In this document: piece by piece, positions 1 to 12,284 of the stretch
Position numbering within the stretch: position 1 is the first letter of the stretch
How the letters are laid out: each line of letters opens with the position of its first letter
Assembly: GCA_010909165.1 (NCBI GenBank)
Contig: MU008173.1
Coordinates: forward strand, 1,178,001-1,242,000
DNA: 64,000 bases
Origin: Anthoceros angustus
Taxonomy: Eukaryota; Streptophyta; Anthocerotopsida; Anthocerotales; Anthocerotaceae
Direction: 5' to 3'
The notes under the pieces: model-generated
What the model was told of the DNA's origin: nothing
The model's input: the letters and a program-made list of their open reading frames with translations, nothing else
The model's database searches: none
Translations under genes and position numbers: made by a program

Positions 1-24
1 TCATCTTTGCTACTCAAGCAATGT

Positions 25-918
25 TTATAAAAATGTTTCCGGAAACAAGAGCTTCAATCTGGATTTGAGAGACTCTTCAATCGTGGTTGGTTCGGCCATT
101 GCTCCATTTCCGACGTCTCCACAGGCAAGCAATTTCGGGATAGGATTAATTATCATAACACCAAGTTCTTCAAGAACCTTCAAATGCGGCTTGGTAAATG
201 GACTGTCCCACATCAACGTGTTCATAGCAGGAGCAACAAAGAACGGCTTCGAAAAATCCCAAGCTCGCACGATGCAAGTCACTAAATTGTCACAAATGCC
301 ACTTGCAACCTGCAAAAGAACAGAAGCAGTGAGAACATTGAACAGAGCCTTCTCGACACTATGCACCTGCGTACGCTAATAAAACGTAAACGGACTGCGA
401 CCTGCACAAAGTCCTGATGTAGGCCTACATCTCAATATACCAGACACAAGTCTAGCATGTATGAGGACGACACCAAAATACTCTTGCACATAAGGAGGGG
501 TCAAAGTTAGAGTAGATCTCAAATCTTCGACAGTGACAAGAATGTGCGTGACCTCCAACATACTTCGAGACGCCAGTGTGCAATCACAGGGAGCTCTAAC
601 CTTAGCAAGCGTGTTGGCAGAAAGAGGGGCAATGACTAAGGCATCGGCCCATCGCCTGAGCTCGATATGAAGCACAGTGTCCCCTTTCTTCCTCCAACTT
701 AACCACTCGTTCTCATCGGTGTACAATCCAACACCGGGTGACAGAGAGCTGGAGTCGATGAAGTGCAACGCAGACTTGGTGACTACAACGGCTACCTCCG
801 CCCACTGCGAGATGCCGTTAGCAAGCGTAGTGAGCTTTATGGCTGCTACGCTTCCCGTAGCCGCAACGATGACGCGGGGCTTCCTGGGCTCGAAATTGGA
901 ACCGCCGCCAGACGCCAT
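25..918 (-). CDS. HAL3: Phosphopantothenoylcysteine decarboxylase (HAL3), intact two-exon gene
   Basis: FMN-dependent flavoprotein that decarboxylates 4'-phosphopantothenoylcysteine to 4'-phosphopantetheine in coenzyme A synthesis; plant HAL3 proteins are also linked to salt tolerance. Exon 1 is 918-601 and exon 2 is 309-25. The 291-bp intron has a GT donor at 600-599 and a CAG acceptor at 312-310, and splicing keeps frame. The product is 200 residues, close to the roughly 210 usual for the family. Visible family marks are the Rossmann-like start VIVAATGSVAA, the catalytic His in HIELRRWAD (residue 84), the substrate-clamp Asn in PAMNTLMW (136) and the active-site Cys in ACGD (169), each offset by six from the Arabidopsis numbering I know. 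The start ATG (MASGGG) is chosen because similarity begins directly after it. A second, broken copy lies at 53.1-53.9 kb in the same orientation. Confidence 0.93.
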
Positions 919-931
919 GCGGCCACAAAAC

Positions 932-1192
932 CTAGCCCTCAAGGCACGCAAGGCGCCGGTCGAGAAGATCCACAAGCGGGATGTCACAAACCTCTTGCCG
1001 AAAGCAAGCATCCAGCTGACACTTCACCACATTGCACTGTCCAAAGAATTTAGCCACCGGATGCTCGTCATCACCACTCTTGAACTGCTTGATGATCTGC
1101 ACAGGCAATTTGCAGACTCCACAAATCGCATCCCAACCGCTGGACATACGAGGCATCCTCAAGCGAGGAAATTCAAACGTCCGAGCAACCAC
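932..1192 (-). CDS. Unrecognised ORF just upstream of HAL3, also kept in the second copy
   Basis: An 86-codon open frame ending 14 bases before the HAL3 start codon on the same strand. I do not recognise the product. It is Cys-rich, with segments VCKLPVQIIKQF and CQLDACFRQEVCDIPLVD. The same frame is open in the duplicated locus (54,124 to about 54,360) with a handful of amino-acid differences, so it survived in a place where the HAL3 frame itself was destroyed. It could be a short upstream ORF on the HAL3 transcript, the relic of another gene carried with the duplication, or chance. No splice signals that would fuse it to HAL3 were found. Confidence 0.3.
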   Translation of the reverse strand: MVARTFEFPRLRMPRMSSGWDAICGVCKLPVQIIKQFKSGDDEHPVAKFFGQCNVVKCQLDACFRQEVCDIPLVDLLDRRLACLEG

Positions 1193-1955
1193 GATGCTTG
1201 TGCAAACCCAGCAACTAGCTGCTGCGGGTTTGCCCTAGATTGCCACCTAGGTGTGATAGGGTACTTAACCTGTTTTTATTTTTAACTAAAGCCAAACTTC
1301 TAGTTTTCTAAATCGCGATAAGAGTTTCCATGCTCCTTCTTATCTCGTGGCAACACACTATCGGAAGTTGTTTTTGAGACGGCAGATTGTGCTTTGAGCT
1401 TGAGAATTTCTTGTCTTGGTAATGATATTGTTGCACCATTTGTGGCTGCAAAGGAGTTTCTCAATAGTCTAGAGGTCGATGTGATCGTTCCTTCAACCTT
1501 CCTGCTTGGAAAGGATTTTTGGTAGAGAGCACATATTGATTATGACTTTTCACTCCATGGATGATCGCCTCCAGTCATAACCACGAGCATAAGCGTATCA
1601 AACCACACCGCCAAGGAAGACTGGTAGCAATCAACAGCTGCATACACACGGATGCAGCTGAAAAGGAGGCTTACTCACTTGGCAGCGAGAAGTCCTTTGC
1701 TTCCAGTTGTTAAATAGAGCATTGCAGACGGACAACTCAATTACATATCAATGAGGATCTTACACCATTGTACTGGAAGGCTAAGAAGGAGAAGTTACTC
1801 GCTTTTAAAGCTACTCGTGCTCCAATCAAGAGGCTTTCTTTCGTGGGGACGATTTGGTGGTGTTTAGCCCATTTTCATTGACATTGTTGGTTGATTGAAG
1901 ATTATTTGTCTTGTTTGAATTTTACCTTTGCATTCGTCTAGACCATTTTACCACA
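1193..1955. other. Intergenic DNA, nothing recognised
   Basis: I see no coding region, RNA gene or clear terminal repeat here. It is upstream of HAL3 and the proximal part should hold the HAL3 promoter, but no unambiguous element stands out. Confidence 0.5.
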
Positions 1956-1972
1956 ATCCATGTAGTTGCCAT

Positions 1973-2040
1973 ATTTCAGTCCCACAACGGAAATCCGTCA
2001 TTAGTGAACTTCAATAAAATTCTTCTTCTACTACTAACTT
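1973..2040 (+). mobile_element. LINE 3'-terminal fragment
   Basis: A motif (gtccca, acggaaatccgtc, gtgaacttcaataaaattc, then TTC repeats) that recurs at 51,284-51,332 at the end of the LINE and, inverted, at 2,344-2,405 and 16,630-16,700. Similar 3' ends with a TTC-type tail and no 5' body are what heavily 5'-truncated LINE (or LINE-dependent SINE) insertions look like. Confidence 0.6.
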
Positions 2041-2343
2041 ATGACAAATTTATCGTGATCTCGTCCTCCCCTTTTAATACCTACATTTTACATAATTTCT
2101 AAACGAAGGAACCTTCAAGTAAGGTCTATCGTCTTCGACAATACTCATACATACAGTAACAACCTATGTGGCCATACTTGAAATCCTGCTCATATATAGA
2201 GACTAGGTCATTGCTCAAACTCCTACTCTTTACTATTATATTCTATTATAGGAGAAAGAATTTCATTAATGAATTATTATTTTACATTAACCTCCAATAC
2301 AAGCAAACAAGTTTATTGAAAATGCAGCAAACAAGTTTATTGA

Positions 2344-2405
2344 AAATGCGATGTAGAAGAAGAAAAATTGTATTTAAGTTCACTAAGGACGGTTTCCGTC
2401 ATGGG
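2344..2405 (-). mobile_element. LINE 3'-terminal fragment, inverted relative to the 1,973 copy
   Basis: The reverse complement of the same tail: agaagaagaaaaattg, then aagttcactaaggacgg, then ttccgtcatgggact. It lies about 300 bp from a copy in the opposite orientation, so the pair could fold into a hairpin if transcribed. Confidence 0.55.
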
Positions 2406-2921
2406 ACTGAAATATGGCAACTACATGTTTTAAAAGAAAGATATGTGTTTCCTTTTCCTTGAACTATAGACTTCACTACTGAAAGGATGATTTGGTTTCC
2501 TTGTAAGAGTGTTTCTAGAAAGCCAACTTTCATACGTATGACCTCTCTACATTGCAGTTCGAGTCCAATTCGATCACAGTTCAGTTATAATTTAGTTTGC
2601 CATGCAGCAAATTGAACTGCATCAACTACTACACGAACACAATTTAACACGGCCTACAGTTCGCTGACTTGGCGCTGTACAATTCAACTCACACCCAACT
2701 ACCCGGTGAATTGAACTATTAGGAAACTCACTCATGTACAACGCGGCTATGCCGCAAGCGCGGTGGCTTGGACGTGAACATAGCAAGTGTGGGTACAAGC
2801 GTGTGTGGGCCAGCGATGTGGCGATGTCACAGGATTCCACCTTCACGCACATTGCGGAGCGGCAAGGAGGCGAGCACACCAAGCTACACCCCAGTGTGTT
2901 GATCACCAATTCAACATGCAA

Positions 2922-3155
2922 ACTCAAGTCTTGCCTCCGAGAGCCGAACCATCACTATAGGGAAAGGGAATTCCGGGGATGGATTTGAGCTGAAGGCACA
3001 AAAACTCAACCCTTGCCTCCGAGAGCCAAACCATCACCACTGGAACACTCGGGATGGAGTTGAGCTGAAGGCATGGAAACTCAAGTCTTGCCTCCGAGAG
3101 CCGAATTATCACTGCAGGGATAAGCGACATTGGGGATGGATTTTAGCTAAAGGCA
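2922..3155. repeat. Minisatellite, three units of about 75 bp
   Basis: The phrase aaactcaa(g/c)(t/c)cttgcctccgagagcc recurs near 2,922, 3,003 and 3,078, each time followed by a variant of gatgga(g/t)ttgagctgaaggca. The units have diverged and contain small open frames on the minus strand that are by-products of the repetition. Confidence 0.75.
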
Positions 3156-4189
3156 AGCATTTAGGCAGTAGGATGCACTGTCTAGCGGAGCGTCTACCAC
3201 ACACAGGACATTTGGATGCATTCGGATGACATTTGTTTCTTTATTAGAAAAAAATTTCTAATAGGAAATCAAGAAAATGTTTGAGAAACCCTTTTGTAGT
3301 TATTTTGTTTGATTTGTTTATAGGAATTTTGTATTTCTAGGAGCCCGTTCTAGCGCATCTATTGCCAGATTGTTGCAAAGCAATCATCGCACGCTAGAAC
3401 GGCCGCCAAGCAAAAATATCTTTATAAAATCATATAGAATTACAATATGTTTCTTGGAATTTTCTAAAATACAAGAATTCTGGCCAAATGAATGGCCGAT
3501 CCTCAGGACGGGCATATGCGGCCTGGATGGCATAATCGCCAAATACAACCTGGTGCGCAACGCAGAAGAAGAAGCTCACGATCTTCACCATCGCCCGCCT
3601 CCACGAGGACTCCTCAAAATCTCCCAAATGTGCAACCTGCTATTGTTGGTAACGGCAATCTTCGGGGTTTCCTAACCACAAACGTAGCACCGCACACCAG
3701 CATATCACATTTAAGTTCTAGACTAGAATCCTGATGACATGTAGATGCTTTTGAAAACATAAGTCGAAAAATTGCTGCTCTTTCTGAGGACTTACAATCA
3801 TTGCTGGAGCAGGTTGGTCACTTGGATTTCAAATTGCTTGCTTTGTTAAAGCTCGCTTCTTGCTAACCTCGCAATCGAGGGATGTAAGCATGCTACAAAA
3901 CTAACAAGCATCATAAATTTGAGCATCCAAACTCGTGTCCATCATGCATGACCTATTCCTTTAATCATTTGGGAGATTAGGAAAACACAACATAAAGGAA
4001 AAGGTAGATAGGAGATGGTCAATTTGCATGTGCAGACCAACGATAACCCATCTTACCTCAGAAAACAGCGGGCAGCCTACCCTTGATGCACTTGTAGCAT
4101 CATAACTCTTCTGAATCCTCACACTGTTAACGCAAAGGATCACAGTGCATTAGAAATTCATCCATCACATCCTCACCGTGAGGAGGAAA

Positions 4190-5434
4190 ACATGGGTGAC
4201 GCTAATTTAGCGGGAGGGATTTTAGGAAAAGGATAGATTCGGGGAGATTATGACATCTGGGTACTTAGAATGCGGAGCACTTCAAAACAAGCGTGGCCTT
4301 GGGTAAATGGAACATCAAAGTCCTCGATCATTGGTACCCCTCACCGATCAAGGCACTTGATGCTTGGAATACAAAGGATGAAGTGCGTTCCTCCTTGAGT
4401 GGTCTCACCGACATGTTGAGACAGACTTGCAAAACCTCACCGATATTTGGACGCTGCTCCAAAGTCTATTGCCGGAACAGATGACACAAGTCAAATGACG
4501 CCTTCGCAACATACAAAACTTGAAGATGAAAGAAGGAGAATCCATTGAAAACACTTGACTACCTTTAGATCCCTAGTCTCCAAGTTTGAAAGTGCACGAT
4601 AGTGTGAAGGATCGTCTCATCCTTCATTTCATGATGTCACTCCCAGTCTTGGTCACATTTCGACCTCATTCAACACCTCGCAACTACAAGGCGAAGATTG
4701 CCAAGGTGCAGTGTTGATCTCCCAAAACAACATTTGCGAATTAGTGGGAGCTTCTTCGTGAAGAAGTCACAAGAGGACAATTCAAACGTCAAAAAGAAGC
4801 TTTGTACACCAACAACAAAGGAAAGGGCAAAAGCCCAACCCGAGTGAGCAGAATACCTCAAGTGTGCGGCTCACAACTTCTCCGGAAGAAGCCCAAGAAG
4901 GCTGGAAAATGCCATGGTGCCAAATTCCGTGCCATTGGGAGTCCGAGTGTCGAAGAAGCCCCGAGTACCTCGCAAGGAGGGCAACTCCACTTCACGACAC
5001 ATGTTGTGGTGACTAACAAGGCTCTACCGCAGCCCTCACCGTAGGGACCAGGAGTTTTCCTCACCCTCTAACCCCACATGCTTGTTTGCAAATACCAAGG
5101 CAAACCCATACTGAGTGGTTCCTTGATACAGTGCAACTGCCTTTGTCTGTTTAAGTTCATTCGTCACATACAGGTTAGTTCAAAACATATTTGTTTACCT
5201 AGGTGACGATAGCAGGCTTGTGTGCCCTGGTGTTGGCACTGCTGTTTGTCATCCTTCAGCACGCCTTGCTTACAGACGTGTATCATGTGCCTGAAATGAC
5301 CAGAAACTTGATTTCTGTTAGGAGGTTGAATATGGATAATCATAGTCACATCCTCTTCACTCCGGTAATGTAGGATTATAGATGCTTTTGATCATCGCAA
5401 AATCCTAGCCTATGGATCATCGACCATGATCTCT
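4190..5434 (+). pseudogene. Copia A gag-protease-integrase copy 1 (broken)
   Basis: It begins with the gag start (MGDANLAG at 4,190) and runs through the UBN2-type gag region, a damaged zinc knuckle, the protease region and the pre-integrase stretch (YHVPEMTRNL). It ends inside the integrase region at ctctttagatc, where sequence jumps back to gag. The jump point shares the word tttagatc with the gag entry point, a microhomology junction. Multiple frameshifts. Confidence 0.75.
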
Positions 5435-6930
5435 TTAGATCCCTCTAGTCTCCAAGTTTGAAAGTGTCTGCGCAGGTGTGAAGGATCGGGGCTCTCATCC
5501 TTCATTTCATGTCACTCCAGTCTTGGGCACATTTCGACCTCATTCAACACCTCGCAACTACAAGGGCGAAGATTGCCCAGTGCAGTGTTGACCTCCCAAA
5601 ACAACATTTGCGAATTAGTGGGAGCTTCTTCGTGAAGAAGTAACAAGAGGACAATTCAAACGCCTGCAAATGAAGCTTTGTACACTAACAACAAAGGAAA
5701 GGGCAAGAAGCCCAACTTCGAGGTAGACATACACCGTGTGCTAGCACTCGCAAGGAGCTTCTACGAAGCCAAGAAGGCCGGAAAGTGCCACCCAAATTCC
5801 GTGCCATTGGGAGTCCGAGTGTCGAAGAAGCCGGAGTTCCCTGCAAGGAGGGCAACTCCACTTCACGACATGTTGTGGTGACTAAACAAGGCTTACTGCA
5901 CACGTAGGGACCAGGAGTTTTCCTACCCTTGCTAACCCCACATGCTTGTTTGCAAATACTCAAGGCAAACCCATACAGAGTGGTTCCTTGATACAGTGCA
6001 AAACACATCTGTTGACAAGTTCATTCGTCACACAAAGTTAGTTCAAAACATATTTGTTTACCTAGGTGACGATAGCGTGCTCGGTGTGCCCCGGTCACGG
6101 CTGTCGCCGCCCTTGCATCACACTCTTGCTTACGATGTGTATCATGTGCCCGAAATGACAAGAAACTTGATTGCTAGAAGGTTGAATATGGATAATCAAA
6201 GTCACATCCTCTTCACTCCGAGAATGTAGGATTATAGATGCTTTTGATCATCGCAAAATCCTAGCCTATGGATCATCGACCATGATCTCTTTAGATTGCA
6301 CACCACGCCACCTAGCTTCAAAGTCCTACGTTCGAGACAACAGTAGCAGAAGAAGAAGCTAGGTTATGGCATGCACGCTTAGGTCACCCTCACGAAAGTT
6401 GCAAAAACTAGTTGCTAGTGACCTATCTGATGGTAAAATTGGCGCTTGCCACCCTTACCTCTCTGTGAAGCGTCTGTCCAAACGTCATCACAACCTTCAA
6501 GAACAAGCTCCTCACGAGCTTCCGAAGTGCTTGAACTTGTGCACATCGACATATGTGGGCCACTCACCCTCAATTGGTGGTGGCCGATACTTACTGCATT
6601 TGACAAGACGAGATTTGTCATGGCTTACATCTTAAAAGCTAAAAGTGAATGTTTCTCTTTGTTCAAAGACTACATGAAACTTGTAGAGAGATGGATGTGA
6701 AATCGAAAGTCCTACGTTCGATAATGGTGGAGAATTCACATCCAATGAATTTCACACCTACTGCAAGGACGAAAGGATATGCAGACAACTTACAGTGTAT
6801 ACGCTGCAATAGAATGGCGTTGCCAAGCGCTTGAACTTGATCTTACAGGAGATGGTCTCCTCTATGCTTCACCAAGCCTCTTTGCCACTATCCTACTGGG
6901 CTGAAGCCCTTATGACAGCTGTGTATCTAC
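5435..6930 (+). pseudogene. Copia A gag-protease-integrase copy 2 (broken)
   Basis: Starts again in gag (tctagtctccaagtttgaaa) and runs into integrase as far as the region coding AVYLRN, ending at tacgtaacata, which is shared with the next gag entry (aacatacaaaacttg). Integrase pieces such as VMAYILKAKSECFSLFKDY are readable, but the frame changes repeatedly. Confidence 0.75.
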
Positions 6931-8745
6931 GTAACATACAAAACTTGAAGATGAAAGAAGGAGAATCTATTGAAAACACTTGACTACCTTTAGATCTCTA
7001 GTCTCCAAGTTTGAAAGTGCCGCAGATGTGAAGGATCGGGGCTCTCATCCTTCATTTTCCTCGATGTCACTCCAGTCTTGGTCACATTTCGTGACCTCTT
7101 TTCAACACCTCGCAACTGCTAAGGAAAATCGCCAAGGTGCGTGTGTTGACCTCCCAAAACCACATTTGCGAATTAGTGGGCGCACTTCTTGGGAAGAAGT
7201 AACAGAGATGCTTTAAGCGTGCAAATGTAAAGAAGCTTTGTACACCAACAACAAAGGAAAGGGCAAAAGCCCAACTTCGAGGTAGAGAATACCTCAAGTG
7301 CTAGCACTCGGAGCTTCTACGAAGAAGCCAAGAAGGCCGGAAAATGCCACTGGTGCCAAATTCCGTGCCATTGGGAGGCAGTGTCGAAGAAGCGATGAGT
7401 TCCTAAGGAGGGCAACTCCACTTCACGACACATGTTGTGGTGACCAAACAAGGCTCTCACCATGTAGGGACCAGGAGTTTTCTTCTCACCCTCTAACCCC
7501 ACATGCTTGTTTGCAAATACCAAGGCAAACCCATACAAGTGGTTCCTTGATACAGTGCAACGCATCCGTTTTCTTTAAGTTATCATTCACCACATATGAG
7601 TTAGTTCAAAACATATTTGTTTACCTAGGTGACGATAGCAGGCTTGTGTGCCCTGGTGTTGCCACAGTCAAGCTGTCAGTCCCTTCAGGCATCACGCTCT
7701 TGCTTACAGACGTGTATCATGTGCCTGAAATGACCAGAAACTTGATTTCTGTTAGGAGGTTGAATATGGATAATCATAGTCACATCCTCTTCACTCCGAC
7801 AGAATGTAGGATTATAGATGCTTTTGATCATCGTAAAATCCTAGCCTATGGATCATCAGACCATGATCTGTTTAGATTGCACACTCACATCAGTCACGCC
7901 AACGCCAGCCTAGCTTCAAAGTCGCAGACAACAGGGTGGAAGAGTAGGTTATGGCATGTACGATTAGGTCACCCTCACAGCGCAAAGTTGCAAAAACTAG
8001 TTGCTAGTGACCTATACGGTGATGGTAAAATTGGCGCTTGCCACCCTTACCTCTGTGAAGCTGTATGTCATCCAACGTCATCAAGCGACCTTCAAGAACA
8101 AGGCTCCTCACGAGCTTGAGTGCTTGAACTGCTCGACATATGTGGGCCACTCTCACAGCCCTCAATTGGTGGTGGCAGATACTTCCTTACATTCACAGAC
8201 GACAAGACGAGATTTGTCATGGCTTACATCTTAAAAGCTAAAAGTGAATGTTTCTCTTTGTTCAAAGACTACATGAAACTTGTAGAGAGATGGACAGGGA
8301 AATCGCTGAAAGTCCTACGTTCAGACAATGGTGGAGAATTCACATCCAATGAATTTCACACCTACTGCAAGGACGAAGGGATATGCAGACAACTTACAGT
8401 TGTGTATACGCTGCAATAGAATGGCGTTGCCAAGCGCTTGAACTTGATCTTACAGGAGATGGTCTCCTCTATGCTTCACCAAGCCTCTTTTACTATCCTC
8501 GGGTGAAGCCCTTATGACATGTATCGTAACATACGCCCTACAAGCTGCCGTGCTAGGACAGACCCCCTTTGAAGCTTTCTATGGCAGGAAGCCAGCTATC
8601 CAACATCTTCGCACTTTCGGATGCATCGCTTATGCCTTCATCCCTAAGGTCAAGAGGACCAAGTTAGCTGCCAAAGCCAAGAAATACCTCATGTTAGGGT
8701 ATACTGAAGGTATAAAAGCCTACAAGCTATATGATGTACCTCAAA
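6931..8745 (+). pseudogene. Copia A gag-protease-integrase copy 3 (best preserved in A)
   Basis: The zinc knuckle is intact here (KCHWCQIPCHWESEC, CX2CX4HX4C, near 7,340). It is followed by the protease segment WFLDT..A, the GAG-pre-integrase stretch WHVRLGHPHSAKLQKL, and the integrase core with FLTFTDDKTRF and RSDNGGEF. It runs into the integrase C-terminal region (GRKPAIQHLRTFGCIAYAFIPK) before the hAT terminus at 8,746. Several frameshifts remain. Confidence 0.8.
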
Positions 8746-8894
8746 CAGTGTTTCTCAGCATAGGGGTTTGTCTCCGAACCCCATTTTGGCCCCAACCATC
8801 CAGAAATGCACATGTCTCATTTCACTGCTTTGATGAACCACAGCCCATGCATCCGAGCCCAAGAAGACCTAATGCCCACCGTCCGCACAAATGC

Positions 8895-10300
8895 GGACAC
8901 ACCTTTGTACCAAGTGGCGGATACTTCCTTACATTCTGCAACGACGAGATTTGTCATGGCTTACATCTTAAAAGCTAAAAGTGAATGTTTCTCTTTGTTC
9001 AAAGACTACATGAAACTTGTAGAGAGATGGATGGAAATCGAAAGTCCTACGTTCGAGACAATGGTGGAGAATTCACATCCAATGAATTTCACACTCACCA
9101 AGGCGAAGGATATGCGACGACAACTTTCTGATTGTGTACTGCAATAGAATGGCGTTACGCTTGAACTTGATCTTCGGAGATGGTCTCCTCTATGCTTCAC
9201 CAAGCCTCTTTGCCACTATCCTCGGTCAAGCCCTTACTGTGTTATGTATCGTAACATACACAAGCTGCGTGCTAGGGCAGACCCCTTTGAAGCTTATGGC
9301 GAGGCGACTATCCAACATCTTCGCACTTTCGGATGCATCGCTTATGCCTTCATCCCTAAGGTCAAGAGGACCAAGTTAGCTGCCAAAGCCAAGAAATACC
9401 TCATGTTAGTATATCTTGAAGGTATAAAGCCTACAAGCTATATGATGTACCTCAAACAGAGCATATAGGGTTTGTCTCCGAACCCCATTTTGGCCCCAAC
9501 CATCCGTAAATGCACATGTCTCATTTCACTGCTTTGATGAACCACAGCCCATGCATCCGAGCCCAAAGAAGACCTAATGCCCACCGTCCGCACAAATGCG
9601 GACACACCTTTGTACCAAGTGGCGGATACTTCCTTACATTCTGCAACGACGAGATTTGTCATGGCTTACATCTTAAAAGCTAAAAGTGAATGTTTCTCTT
9701 TGTTCAAAGACTACATGAAACTTGTAGAGAGATGGATGGAAATCGAAAGTCCTACGTTCGACAATGGTGGAGAATTCACATCCAATGAATTTCACACTCA
9801 CCAAGGCGAAGGATATGCGACGACAACTTTCTGATTGTGTACTGCAATAGAATGGCGTTACGCTTGAACTTGATCTTCGGAGATGGTCTCCTCTATGCTT
9901 CACCAAGCCTCTTTGCCACTATCCTCGGTCAAGCCCTTACTGTGTTATGTATCGTAACATACACAAGCTGCGTGCTAGGGCAGACCCCTTTGAAGCTTAT
10001 GGCGAGGCGACTATCCAACATCTTCGCACTTTCGGATGCATCGCTTATGCCTTCATCCCTAAGGTCAAGAGGACCAAGTTAGCTGCCAAAGCCAAGAAAT
10101 ACCTCATGTTAGTATATCTTGAAGGTATAAAGCCTACAAGCTATGATGTACCTCAAGCAGAGCCGGCATAGGGTTTGTCTCGAACCCCATTTTGGCTAAC
10201 CATCCGAAATGCACATGTCTCATTTCCTTTGTTTTCAATGATTTGCGAACCCACAGCCCATGCATCCGAGCCCAAAGAAGACCTAATAGTATGCCACAAA
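8895..10300 (+). repeat. Tandem duplication, two units of about 705 bp (copia integrase plus hAT left end)
   Basis: The phrase cggacacacctttgtaccaa recurs near 8,895, 9,600 and 10,302. Each unit holds the integrase stretch from VMAYILKAKSECFSLF to TFGCIAYAFIPK followed by the first 150 bp or so of the hAT element. The two units are nearly identical to each other, differing by a few 1-3 base indels, but both differ from copies 2 and 3 by losses at CAG/CTG words. Confidence 0.85.
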
Positions 10301-10319
10301 TGCGGACACACCTTTGTAC

Positions 10320-12250
10320 CAAGTGGTAGGATGGTAGCACTTATGCTCCAAAGAGCGGAGTGCGCCAACGTCCGACTTATACTCCAAAGAGGTGCAATAC
10401 ACCGGGTTTGGAGAGGGTTGCGTCAATACTTGTGTAGGCAAGCACTTTCGCTCAAGTTGCTTGTGCACACTTGCCACCGCACCAACACTCACATCAATTC
10501 TCTTTTCAAACCCCGTGATTGAGCAATCCCGGATGGCGGGCATACCATCGACTGGCCCCTCGTGTCGGAGATAAGCCGCACTTAGATCTGCGGCATTGGG
10601 CGAAATTGGGTAAAGGATGGTGAGGCCTCCTCAACCGTTCTTGATCAAACTCTTGAGCTTACATTTCTTCTTGTCAAGTCCATCCGCTTTCAACCTTAAT
10701 CTATCCATGGGTGGCACATGGAGCAAGTCGGATCTTAAATTCAAAATCTCTGGCGAAGCTTGGCTATAGTTCTCTGAACACCTAGCCATTTGTAGTGGGC
10801 GTCACGGTGGGTATAGAGCGGTCCTCCTTGAGCCTCATGAAATACTCACCATTTGGTCAAAACCCCACTCGGGCGACCCCTCTTTCTTCAGATACTCTGG
10901 CTCTCACTAGGGCTCGCGGTGGCGAGCGGATGCTCTCTTATACTTGTGTTCATCAAGCAGGCTTACTCAAGGAAAATCATCTATTCTATTTATTTTCTTG
11001 CTTCTCTGCAAAACATTGTGAAACATTATCGTCTTCAAAAGGTTGGCCATTAGAAACCACCATCATACATGTCGAATTTTGGAAAATGTAGCTCATCTAG
11101 AAACCAAGGCCTATGCATCTATCGTGCATCAAACTCGAATGAGCGGACATTTGGCGCACCAATCAAAGAGATCCAAATGCAAGTCATCGGAAGGGCACAT
11201 AGAGTAAGGCCAAAAGGTTTTACATGTTGTATACAAAGCGAATGTGGGAATATAACATCAACCAACAAATGATTTTCAAAAATAATATTCATGACTTTAC
11301 GCCTAGATCTGGGATGATTTACAAATTTTTCAAACCACTAAAATCAACACTCCATCCTAGTATTGATACGCCTCTAGGTTGTATGTGGAGTTGTTACAAA
11401 GTTTTCAAAGCGCCAAAAACAAGCAACCATCCTAGTACTAATCCGACCCAAGAGTGCTTAACAAGTTCTAAAGCACCAAAGTCAAGCACCCCATCCTAGT
11501 ACTAATCCGACCCAAGAGTGCTTAACCTTGGAGTTCTTATGCCATTGAGTCTATCTGCACCTATCCCGAGATATGCTTAAAGACAAACAATATATATATA
11601 TATTTGCGGGGCGTACATCCACCATTTCCATCTCTGGCGCCCACAAGATTGGGGTCTCTCAAAAAATGCGCCGACGCAGGCTTTAGCAGACTCGCGCCAA
11701 TGTGCGAGCGTCCGGCGCATTGTTCCAATTCCTTCTATGTTTTCACTCTAACAATGGAGATCCTGTGGTTGTGTACTCACGATGCACGGGCGTCAGCTAC
11801 TTTTAGAGTCGTAGTTTGGTCCTCTCGAGATGGCCATGATCGGGCTATCGGTTAATGTTCTCTCACAATTCGCGGACGTCCGGCGCGATTTACTCTTTTA
11901 CTTGCGGTGCTACTTTTGCGTGTTGGTTGCGCCGGACGTCCGCAGCTTGGCTTGTTGGACTAATTTTGTTTGGTTTTGCCCACTGCTCACCCCGCTAGGA
12001 AGTACTATCGCTGCGAAAGAGGTGTTTAGGATTCCTAGCACATTAAAATCCTTGAAATCCCTTCCTTGTGAAGGTGAAATCCATGAACCTTCTTGACCAA
12101 CATTAGCGTAAGTATTCACGAGAAAATAACATGGTCAATGTCTTTCAGTACATGTCTAAAGAGTGGTTTTGCTAAAGATGATGCATTTTGGTCCGTTTTC
12201 GGGGGTCATTTTTTGGTCTTTAGGGACCCAAACCCTTTTTATGGAGAATA
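10320..12250. other. Interior of the hAT element, non-coding
   Basis: No convincing gene. Toward the right end, the core cgtccggcgc or its complement recurs near 11,708, 11,876 and 11,935, twice as the palindrome cggacgtccg, which fits subterminal transposase-binding repeats. A duplicated phrase (cctagtactaatccgaccca) occurs near 11,432 and 11,495. Confidence 0.5.
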
Positions 12251-12284
12251 ACCCCTATGCTGAGAGACGCTGTTCTCAAAACAA

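Larger units (their letters stand above)
8746..12272. mobile_element. hAT-type DNA transposon inserted in copia A (left end copied three times)
   Basis: The left terminus at 8,746 reads CAGTGTTTCTCAGCATAGGG; the right terminus (12,272, read inward on the minus strand) reads CAGCGTCTCAGCATAGGGG. Flanking 8-mers are acctcaaa (8,738-8,745) and ttctcaaa (12,273-12,280), sharing ctcaaa; copia B, which lacks the insert, continues directly from this point to aacaaggtgg. A CAG start, inverted termini and an 8-bp target site are hAT features. The left end recurs near 9,457 and 10,158 because a 0.7-kb segment was duplicated afterwards, so the original element is about 2.1 kb. I found no transposase, so it is non-autonomous. 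Confidence 0.7.

Noticed and set aside
677-1285. Long plus-strand open frames across the HAL3 region
   Set aside because: They are antisense to exon 1 of HAL3 and to its upstream ORF, whose minus-strand reading has the conserved motifs.
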